This document shows positions 31,805 to 37,534 of a DNA stretch of 37,534 nt, in pieces. The DNA is taken from positions 1 through 37,534 of the forward strand of contig JBBSOK010000010.1 in the NCBI GenBank assembly GCA_038259825.1, read 5' to 3'. The translations under genes were made by a program, and so were the position numbers. Source of the stretch: JBBSOK01 sp038259825. Its GTDB lineage: Bacteria; Bacteroidota; Bacteroidia; Flavobacteriales; Flavobacteriaceae. The notes under the pieces are model-generated. The model had not been told where the DNA came from. It searched no databases and saw only the letters and a list, made by a program, of their open reading frames with translations. The first letter of the stretch is position 1. Every line of letters begins with the position of its first letter.

Positions 31805-32842
31805 CTACAGCCTTTCACTTCCTTCGGGAACTGTCCGTTTGCCATATTCATCTTTGTAAATACGAACAATCACCATAAAAAGACTGATAAGTAACGGTCC
31901 AAAAATTAGGCCTATAAATCCAAATAGTGGAACACCAACAATAACACCTATAAGGGTTACAAGTGGATGAACATTATCTAGTTTTTGTAAAACATAAAGT
32001 CTAATTACATTATCCGTACTACCAACAACCACAAAACCATATATCAAGATTCCCCAAGCCGCAACATTATCACCAGTTGATAGTGTAAGAATAAAAACAG
32101 GTAAAATTCCAATCAGCGTGCCAACAAAAGGAATCATTGACCCAATTGTAACGATAACGAACCAAAAAAATGGATCTTCAATACCAAATATAAAAAATCC
32201 TACAAGTGCAATTATACCCTGCGCAATAGCTACTAACGGAATTCCAATTGCGTTAGACCGAACCATAGATTGCACTTCTTTTCCAATTTCTGCCAAATTA
32301 TCTCTCTTAAGTGGGATATATTCTGAAAGAGATTCTTTTAATGACTTTTGATTTACAAACATGTAATACAGCATAAAATACATAAGGCCTATGGCTATAA
32401 ACGCATTAAACGTGCCACCTGCAAGACCTTGTAAATTTTCTGAAAGCCACGATGTTATGGAGCTGGTATCTATTTGAGAACTCAAATCATAACCAACATT
32501 GTCTTCAATTTTGCCTAATTGTTCTTTAAAAGCGCTTACAACTTCTTCACTATTTTTAACGGCATCTCCAATTTTGTTGCCAAGCATTAATACAATTCCT
32601 GCTATTGGTACTAAAATAACTATAAATGAAAAAAGCATTAAGAGAATTGCTGAAAGGCTTTTGTTCCACTTTCTTTGTTTAACCAATTTGGTCATCCATT
32701 TCCGCATTAAAACGTAAATGGTTACCGCACCTAAAACTCCGGTTAGATATGGTAATATTTCAACAAATATTAGGCCGCCAAAAACTAATATAAGTAGTAG
32801 AACAAAAAGTTGGCGTATGGTTTGTGGTGCAATTCTATTCAT
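31805..32842 (-). CDS. AI-2E-family transporter (YdiK/PerM-type membrane protein)
   Basis: The 345-residue polytopic protein has about seven or eight membrane helices: an N-terminal pair (residues about 10-45), one near 60-85, a periplasmic or cytoplasmic amphipathic region (about 90-135), and a C-terminal helical block with the family features SNAIGIPLVAIAQGIIALVG, FWFVIVTIGSMIPFVGTLIG and a final FGPLLISLFMVIVRIYKDEY. These match the AI-2E transporter family (PF01594), whose members export varied substrates; the autoinducer-2 role holds for few of them. Its start is 8 bases after the stop of the VOC gene, so they form one operon. Confidence 0.9.
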   Translation of the reverse strand: MNRIAPQTIRQLFVLLLILVFGGLIFVEILPYLTGVLGAVTIYVLMRKWMTKLVKQRKWNKSLSAILLMLFSFIVILVPIAGIVLMLGNKIGDAVKNSEEVVSAFKEQLGKIEDNVGYDLSSQIDTSSITSWLSENLQGLAGGTFNAFIAIGLMYFMLYYMFVNQKSLKESLSEYIPLKRDNLAEIGKEVQSMVRSNAIGIPLVAIAQGIIALVGFFIFGIEDPFFWFVIVTIGSMIPFVGTLIGILPVFILTLSTGDNVAAWGILIYGFVVVGSTDNVIRLYVLQKLDNVHPLVTLIGVIVGVPLFGFIGLIFGPLLISLFMVIVRIYKDEYGKRTVPEGSERL

Positions 32843-32850
32843 AATTTATA

Positions 32851-33279
32851 TTATTTGGCGAAGAGTTGATCTAGATTATTAAATGCCTTAAATTCCAACG
32901 CATTTCCAGACGGGTCTTTAAAAAACATCGTAGCCTGCTCTCCAACTTCACCTTTAAATCGAATATACGGCTCAATTATAAATTGAATATTGGCTTCCTT
33001 TAATTTATTCGAAAAAGTTTCAAAAGTTTCCATATCCAAAACAACTCCAAAATGGGGGATTGGGACATCTTTACCGTCAACGCTATTAATTGCTTCAGCT
33101 TCAACAGATTTGTTTTCTTTTAAATGAATAACAAATTGGTGCCCAAAAAAATTAAAATCTACCCAATGATCACTACTTCTCCCTTCGGATAAACCTAGTG
33201 TATCGCGATAAAAAATTCTTGCCTCCTCAAGATTGGAAACGGGTATTGCTAAATGGAAGGGTCTTAAATTTTCGCTCAT
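32851..33279 (-). CDS. VOC-superfamily (glyoxalase/dioxygenase fold) protein
   Basis: The 142-residue protein shows two beta-alpha-beta-beta-beta modules: FHLAIPVSNLEEARIFYRDT then LGLSEGR at the start, and PHFGVVLDMETFETFSNKL then FKDPSGNALEFKAF at the end. Candidate metal ligands are His8, His75-region and Glu near the C-terminus (NALEFK). Substrate is unknown; relatives include glyoxalases, dioxygenases and antibiotic-binding proteins. Its ATG overlaps the stop codon of the preceding small gene by one base (TAATG), which indicates translational coupling. The AI-2E-family gene follows 8 bases on. Confidence 0.88.
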   Translation of the reverse strand: MSENLRPFHLAIPVSNLEEARIFYRDTLGLSEGRSSDHWVDFNFFGHQFVIHLKENKSVEAEAINSVDGKDVPIPHFGVVLDMETFETFSNKLKEANIQFIIEPYIRFKGEVGEQATMFFKDPSGNALEFKAFNNLDQLFAK

Positions 33280-33518
33280 TAATTGTTTCTAAGTGCTTTG
33301 ATTAATTCGTTTTTACTCATTTTTGAGCGGCCATCAATACCTACATTTTTGGCTTGATCATAAATCTCTGCCTTTGTCCATTCCTCGTAGGGCTTTGCTT
33401 TACCGCCCTTCTTTCCGGCATCCGGAGTATTAGCTATTCTTGCACTTTTTTCTTTGCTATATCCTTTTTCGACTAAAGCTTGGTATTGCTCTTCATTTTT
33501 AATAGTAGATTTTGCCAT
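33279..33518 (-). CDS. Small Rho_N/SAP-like domain protein (DUF7218-like)
   Basis: The 79-residue, basic, soluble protein has two parts. The N-terminal part, YQALVEKGYSKEKSARIANT then PDAGKKGGKA, resembles a short family often called DUF7218. The C-terminal part, PYEEWTKAEIYDQAKNVGID then GRSKMSKNELIKALR, is a helix-extension-helix of the Rho-termination-factor N-terminal/SAP type, which often binds nucleic acid. Role is unknown. It leads the operon with the VOC and AI-2E-family genes and shares one base of its stop codon with the VOC start. Confidence 0.78.
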   Translation of the reverse strand: MAKSTIKNEEQYQALVEKGYSKEKSARIANTPDAGKKGGKAKPYEEWTKAEIYDQAKNVGIDGRSKMSKNELIKALRNN

Positions 33519-33584
33519 AGTTTCTAAAATTTAGTTTCAAAATTAAAAGTATTGGAATCTTAATTGAGTTTAATTATAATTCAA

Positions 33585-33767
33585 TTAAGCGTCGGTATCT
33601 TTTCTATTCTTTAAAAGACCGATTCCTGCAAAAAAGAATACAATACCTAATATTATAAGTGCCCATTTTGCATTGCCCAAGTTTAAGCTTCCGAAAGCCG
33701 CTATTATTCCTAAAACTAAACTTATTCCTCCGGCTAGGGTTAAAATCAATCCTAAAATTTTAATCAT
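33585..33767 (-). CDS. Small membrane protein with two transmembrane helices
   Basis: The 60-residue product has two hydrophobic helices (about 3-27 and 35-53) with a short glycine-containing turn (SLNLGNAKW) and a charged end LLKNRKDTDA. No named family is recognised. Size, topology and the ending 'G..LLKNR' resemble the 68-residue protein at 13999. A -7-like TACTTTTA lies upstream (minus strand, near 33798). Confidence 0.7.
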   Translation of the reverse strand: MIKILGLILTLAGGISLVLGIIAAFGSLNLGNAKWALIILGIVFFFAGIGLLKNRKDTDA

Positions 33768-33797
33768 TTCTTTATATTTTTAATGGAAATTAAAAGT

Positions 33798-33829
33798 AAA
33801 ATAAAGTCCCAATAATTCGGGACTTATTT
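33798..33829 (-). terminator. Probable terminator after the lipoprotein gene at 33878
   Basis: AAGTCCC (33804-33810) pairs perfectly with GGGACTT (33819-33825) around an 8-base loop, with A/T pairs extending both ends. Read on the minus strand it is followed by TATTTTACTTTTAATTT. Confidence 0.6.
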
Positions 33830-33877
33830 GTTAAATTTATTTAATACTATTAAAGATTTACCTTAAAAGGATAAACC

Positions 33878-34462
33878 TTACTCTTTGGTAGGTTCAACTT
33901 CTTCTTCGTGATCCCAGCCTATCATAAAATACTTTAAAGGTGCAGTGTCTGGTATTTGTGCCGCATCTACATTTGTTTCTAGATTGTATCTTATTTCCTC
34001 TGGCAAATTCATTTTATCTATTGTAACATAAATGTCGCTATCCTTTAAAAACACGACAACTGCATTTATGGTAGTCTGCACATTTTCAATTGTGTAATTG
34101 GCTTTAATATCTTTAAAAGTACTGGCAGTAGTTAAACCTTTTTCAGTTTTGTACCGAGCATCAAATAGTTGGATATAAGAAATTTTACTATCCGGATCGG
34201 TTTCTATTTCGGGTGTTATCAACATAAGCTTGTTTCCTTCCTTATCATATATTTCAACTTCACCTTGAGTATCAATCGCATCTTTTGGGGCGTCGATCTT
34301 TACTATACTATCATTTGCAAAAATTGAATCTAACATACGCATTTGAACTGATTTCGATAAATTCCCAATTTCCCCATTACCAATCATAAAGGGATCTTTA
34401 TCTTTTTTACATTGTACAAATGCTATTGAAACTAATAGACTTAGGATAATTGTTTTTTTCAT
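33878..34462 (-). CDS. Lipoprotein of unknown function
   Basis: The 194-residue product has a lipoprotein signal (MKKTIILSLLVSIAFVQC, lipidated Cys18) followed by KKDKD, which is compatible with a Bacteroidota surface-export signal. The mature part is acidic and beta-rich (QGEVEIYDKEGNKLMLITPE, INAVVVFLKDSDIYVTIDKM) and ends PLKYFMIGWDHEEEVEPTKE. No family is recognised. It starts 32 bases after the HerA-like gene on the same strand and is likely cotranscribed with it. Confidence 0.78.
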   Translation of the reverse strand: MKKTIILSLLVSIAFVQCKKDKDPFMIGNGEIGNLSKSVQMRMLDSIFANDSIVKIDAPKDAIDTQGEVEIYDKEGNKLMLITPEIETDPDSKISYIQLFDARYKTEKGLTTASTFKDIKANYTIENVQTTINAVVVFLKDSDIYVTIDKMNLPEEIRYNLETNVDAAQIPDTAPLKYFMIGWDHEEEVEPTKE

Positions 34463-34494
34463 TTTTAAATTTTATAATTTTTCTTTTGTTTTAT

Positions 34495-36042
34495 TTACTT
34501 CATTAATTTAATAAGAATACCAAACACACCGCGAATTACCGTTGCGCTAGTCAAAACTTTTATGAGTGGATTTTGGGCCGTACTTCTACGAGTTGAAGTT
34601 CTGCGACTATCATTTCTACTCTCACTACGATTTCTCTCAAACGCTTGCTTTTCTTCTTTCGCTTTTTGAATTGCTTCTTGCTTATTTGCGGTTTCTATTT
34701 TCTCCGTCAACATTTCATAAGCACTTTCCCGGTCTGTTTCTTCGTTGTACTTTCTAATTAATTTTGAACTATTCAATAAATCCTTAAGCTCATCATCTTC
34801 CAAAACATCCATTCTACTCATTGGCGCTCGCAACATTGTAGCTGCAAGGGGTGTTGGAATTCCTTTTTCGTTTAATGCGCTTACCAAAGCTTCGCCAATA
34901 CCAAGGGAAGTTAAAACTTCGTCGGTTTTATAATAGTCTGAAAGCGGATAATTTTCTGCCGTTAACTTTATTGCCTTTCTATCTTTTGCCGTAAAGGCGC
35001 GGAGTGCGTGCTGTATTTTTAAACCTAACTGACTCAATACTGCATCTGGTACATCGGTTGGGTTTTGGGTTGCAAAGTAGAGTCCTACGCCTTTGGAGCG
35101 GATTAATTTTACAATACTTTCAATTTGATCCAGCAATGCGCCACTAGCTTCGTTAAAAATTAAATGCGCTTCATCAATAAAAATTATTAATTCAGGTCTA
35201 CCGCTATCGCCTTGTTCTGGGAAGGTTGAATAAATTTCAGCCAACAAGCTCAACATAAACGTTGAAAATAATTTAGGTCTATCTTGAACATCGGTAAGGC
35301 GCAATATATTAATATAACCTTTTCCATTTTCGTCAATGCGCATTAAATCTTGTGGATCGAAAGAAAGTTCACCGAAGAATTTATCTGCACCTTGTTGTTC
35401 AAGTTCTACAACTTTCCGAAGAATGGAGCCAGTTGAAGATGAGGAAATACGCCCGTAATCCTTTGCAAGTTCGTCTTTACCTTCTTCCGTGGCATATTGA
35501 AGTATTTTTTTAAAATCCTTTAAATCCAGAAGCGGTAATTTATTATCATCACAATACTTAAAAAGGACCGAAACAATTCCGGATTGCGTATCACTCAACT
35601 CCAGAATTCGAGAGAGTAAAACTGGCCCAAATTCGCTAACGGTTGCCCGAAGTCTAACGCCATTTTGGTCTGATAAACTTAATATTTCAACAGGAAATTT
35701 TGACGCTTTATAAGGAAAACCAATCATTTCGTGGCGCTCTGCAATTTTTGCATTATCCGTTCCAGGTTGTGCGAGACCGCTCAAATCTCCCTTAATATCC
35801 ATTAATAAAACCGGAATACCTTTTTCCGATAAATTTTCTGCAATTATTTGAAGAGTCTTAGTTTTTCCAGTTCCAGTAGCTCCAGCGATTAAACCGTGGC
35901 GATTTAAAGTTTTCAGTGGGATTTTTACAAAAGCATCAGTAACAGCCTCGCCATCGAGCATTGCGGCGCCAAGATTTATAAAATCTCCTTTGGTTGTATA
36001 TCCTTCGTTTATATAATTTGAAAAAGCCTCTTTATTTGACAT
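34495..36042 (-). CDS. HerA/VirB4-like ATPase (DUF853 helicase-like)
   Basis: The 515-residue protein is a hexameric-type P-loop ATPase of the DUF853/HerA-like group. Walker A is GATGTGKT (54-61), Walker B LIIFIDEAHLIF (near 288), with a further conserved SKGVGLYFATQNPTDVPDAV and the arginine-finger region LGLKIQHALRAF. A charged helical segment (about 425-490) and a short hydrophobic C-terminus (ATVIRGVFGILIKLM) follow. Relatives are DNA-pumping or translocating ATPases; the role of this subgroup is not established. No nuclease such as NurA lies beside it, so it is not a HerA-NurA pair. A lipoprotein gene follows 32 bases downstream. Confidence 0.85.
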   Translation of the reverse strand: MSNKEAFSNYINEGYTTKGDFINLGAAMLDGEAVTDAFVKIPLKTLNRHGLIAGATGTGKTKTLQIIAENLSEKGIPVLLMDIKGDLSGLAQPGTDNAKIAERHEMIGFPYKASKFPVEILSLSDQNGVRLRATVSEFGPVLLSRILELSDTQSGIVSVLFKYCDDNKLPLLDLKDFKKILQYATEEGKDELAKDYGRISSSSTGSILRKVVELEQQGADKFFGELSFDPQDLMRIDENGKGYINILRLTDVQDRPKLFSTFMLSLLAEIYSTFPEQGDSGRPELIIFIDEAHLIFNEASGALLDQIESIVKLIRSKGVGLYFATQNPTDVPDAVLSQLGLKIQHALRAFTAKDRKAIKLTAENYPLSDYYKTDEVLTSLGIGEALVSALNEKGIPTPLAATMLRAPMSRMDVLEDDELKDLLNSSKLIRKYNEETDRESAYEMLTEKIETANKQEAIQKAKEEKQAFERNRSESRNDSRRTSTRRSTAQNPLIKVLTSATVIRGVFGILIKLMK

Positions 36043-36058
36043 CTTTTTAAATTTTGCT

Positions 36059-36066
36059 CAAAAGTA
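36059..36066 (-). promoter_or_regulatory. -7 element for the HerA-like gene
   Basis: TACTTTTG on the minus strand matches TAnnTTTG exactly, 16 bases before the ATG at 36042. A TTTG lies 14 bases upstream (36084-36081), closer than the usual -33 position. Confidence 0.5.
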
Positions 36067-36227
36067 ATGATTAAAATGTGCAAACTGTAAATTCTTAATT
36101 TGAATTGATTGATTTTGGAAATAATATAATTTAGTATGATGCATTTACAGTAATTTAATTCGATTTATAAGAAATTTTGATTCGAACAAACTATTTGTTT
36201 TTATGAAAGTATTATCTTCAAAAAACC

Positions 36228-36235
36228 TATTTTTG
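36228..36235 (+). promoter_or_regulatory. -7 element immediately before queE (leaderless transcript possible)
   Basis: TATTTTTG matches TAnnTTTG exactly and ends only 5 bases before the queE ATG at 36241, so transcription would begin at or within a base or two of the start codon. The nearest TTTG (36194-36197) is 30 bases upstream, too far for a normal -33 element. Confidence 0.5.
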
Positions 36236-36240
36236 CAGCG

Positions 36241-36870
36241 ATGAAAATAGAAGTTGAAGACTTAGTAAACAAAGGCGAAATGTTGCCTTTAATGGAAGAA
36301 TTTTACACAATACAAGGTGAAGGTTTCCATAAAGGAACTGCAGCATATTTTATAAGAGTAGGAGGCTGTGATGTTGGTTGCCATTGGTGCGATGTAAAAG
36401 AAAGTTGGAATGCAAATTTGCATCCGCCAACATCCGTAAAAACGATTGTGGAAAATGCCAATAAATATTCTAAAACTATAGTTGTTACGGGTGGAGAACC
36501 CCTAATGTGGGATATGAATCCGCTAACAGATGCTTTAAAGGCAGAAAATATGCAAATTCATATAGAAACCAGCGGTGCATATAAGCTAACAGGAAATTGG
36601 GATTGGATTTGCCTTTCACCTAAAAAAATGAAACTCCCTACACCTGAAGTTTATAAAAAAGCACACGAGCTGAAGGTAATAGTTTTTAACAATGACGATT
36701 TCCGCTTTGCAGAAGAACAAGCTGAAAAGGTAAATAATAATTGTATTTTATACCTACAACCAGAGTGGAGCAAGCGGGACAAAATGATTCCTCTAATTGT
36801 AGATTATGTAATGAAAAATCCAAAATGGAAGGTTTCATTACAGACGCATAAATATTTAAATATCCCTTAA
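36241..36870 (+). CDS. queE: 7-carboxy-7-deazaguanine synthase (radical SAM)
   Basis: QueE makes 7-carboxy-7-deazaguanine from 6-carboxytetrahydropterin in queuosine/7-deazaguanine synthesis, using S-adenosylmethionine and a 4Fe-4S cluster. The 209-residue protein has FYTIQGEGFHKGTAAYFIRV, the cluster motif C-x3-C-x2-C (Cys43, Cys47, Cys50 in GGCDVGCHWCD), the SAM-binding VVTGGEPLMW, IHIETSGA and WICLSPKK. Length is normal. queC, queD and queF are not in the window. It appears to be a single-gene unit, with a promoter element directly before the ATG and a large palindromic terminator after. Confidence 0.95.
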   Translation: MKIEVEDLVNKGEMLPLMEEFYTIQGEGFHKGTAAYFIRVGGCDVGCHWCDVKESWNANLHPPTSVKTIVENANKYSKTIVVTGGEPLMWDMNPLTDALKAENMQIHIETSGAYKLTGNWDWICLSPKKMKLPTPEVYKKAHELKVIVFNNDDFRFAEEQAEKVNNNCILYLQPEWSKRDKMIPLIVDYVMKNPKWKVSLQTHKYLNIP

Positions 36871-36872
36871 TT

Positions 36873-36918
36873 AAAAAAGTCCTAAATGGAATTGTACAAT
36901 TCCATTTAGGACTTTTTT
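36873..36918. terminator. Bidirectional terminator: 46-bp perfect palindrome
   Basis: Two 23-base arms, centred between 36895 and 36896, are perfect reverse complements without any unpaired base. The outer part is A6 on one side and T6 on the other, with GTCCTAAATGGAATTG inside. It starts 2 bases after the queE stop and ends 18 bases before the stop of the converging DUF2911 gene, so it can terminate both. Confidence 0.93.
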
Positions 36919-36936
36919 ATCGACAACTGCAATAGC

Positions 36937-37485
36937 TTAATTAGCTTTTTTAAACGGAATTTCTACAAATTCATCATCCCATCCAATCATTAAAGTTGTA
37001 CCAAAAGATTCTGGCCTAAAAATCATTGAAAGTGATTCAACGGGTGCTGCGGTACGTCTTGTTTTTACCTCCATTCTTGCAACATCTTTTTCTTTTTTAT
37101 AACTGTAAGCACCCCAAACATTGGTATCGCTGTTAATTATTATAGTCCAATTGTCTTTGTTGGGAATGGTGTATAGCGTATAGGTGCCAGGATTCAATTT
37201 GGTCGTTCCAAACAGTACCGGCTTATAAATGTTTAATTCTGTAGCTTCATTAGCTCCTGTTCTCCATACTTCTCCGTAAGGCACTAATTCGCCAAAAACA
37301 TCACGTCCTTTTTTCTGAGGTCTGCTATAAATTACGCGAGCAAACGGCGGACTATCCTTATCAGGTCGTGCCATTATTAAATCCATTGGAGACGAATCCA
37401 TTTGTGGGAAAGATTGTGCTAAAATTTCTTGATTTGGAAAAAGCAGCAATAAAGTTAATGTTACAATTGGAAAAAATATTTTCAT
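36937..37485 (-). CDS. Secreted DUF2911-family protein
   Basis: The 182-residue product has a signal peptide (about 1-23, ending QEILAQ) and the DUF2911 pattern: ARVIYSRPQKKGRDVFGELV, PYGEVWRTGANEATEL, PGTYTLYTIPNKDNWTIIIN, WGAYSYKKEKDVARMEV and the terminal FGTTLMIGWDDEFVEIPF. The family is widespread in Bacteroidota, exported, and of unknown function. The ATG at 37485 is 49 bases from the end of the window, so its promoter may lie outside. It shares the palindromic terminator with queE. Confidence 0.9.
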   Translation of the reverse strand: MKIFFPIVTLTLLLLFPNQEILAQSFPQMDSSPMDLIMARPDKDSPPFARVIYSRPQKKGRDVFGELVPYGEVWRTGANEATELNIYKPVLFGTTKLNPGTYTLYTIPNKDNWTIIINSDTNVWGAYSYKKEKDVARMEVKTRRTAAPVESLSMIFRPESFGTTLMIGWDDEFVEIPFKKAN

Positions 37486-37534
37486 GATTTGATATTGTAT
37501 TAAATACTAGTCTTTAAATATAGATAATCAAAAT

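Noticed and set aside
33878..37485. Shared MIGWD near the C-termini of the lipoprotein (33878) and the DUF2911 protein (36937) as a sign of homology
   Set aside because: Five residues only; the rest of the two proteins does not align by eye and their preceding strands differ.

Overview
The window looks like a chromosomal segment of a member of the Flavobacteriaceae (Bacteroidota). The reasons are: low GC; almost no Shine-Dalgarno sequences; promoter -7 elements of the TAnnTTTG type ahead of several genes; a TonB-dependent receptor with a FecI/FecR pair; lipoproteins with acidic residues just after the lipid-bearing cysteine; and the gene order rpsM-rpsK-rpsD-rpoA-rplQ-carA-eno-gltA, which I recall as typical of this family. 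Genus cannot be told from sequence reading alone.

Layout. 1-2994 is the end of the large ribosomal-protein operon (end of S13, then S11, S4, RNA polymerase alpha and L17) closed by a strong terminator. 3064-7032 holds carA, eno and gltA, again closed by a terminator. 7087-12398 holds two guanidine-modifying (arginine deiminase/DDAH-fold) hydrolases separated by an apparently accessory stretch. That stretch (about 8.0-11.4 kb) has long AT-rich spacers, a perfect CRP-like palindrome, a possible 44-residue membrane protein, an outer-membrane barrel protein and a vanadium-haloperoxidase homologue. 12465-16543 has an SDR/DUF2867 protein, two small unknowns and argS. 16558-23274 is a cell-surface signalling locus: ECF sigma factor, FecR-type anti-sigma factor and an STN-bearing TonB-dependent receptor on the minus strand, with a repeat-built lipoprotein and a four-domain FAS1 surface lipoprotein on the plus strand. 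23469-30739 is mixed housekeeping (M28 peptidase, DEAD-box helicase, acyltransferase-like protein, ffh, folD, a PLDc_N membrane protein), with a 7 x 7-bp tandem repeat directly in front of folD. 30791-37485 is mostly minus strand: DUF1232, DCC/DUF393, AI-2E-family, VOC, a Rho_N-like small protein, small membrane and lipoproteins, and a HerA-like ATPase. It ends with queE (plus) and a DUF2911 protein separated by a 46-bp perfect palindrome.

How the parts work together. Most genes are core metabolism and translation. The most system-like unit is 16558-23274. By analogy with FecIRA, a ligand at the receptor would be relayed by the STN domain to FecR and the sigma factor, and the two neighbouring surface lipoproteins are the natural candidates for partner or output. 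No rRNA, tRNA, CRISPR array, insertion sequence or phage gene was seen. All functional calls come from motif recognition by eye; no database search was run.
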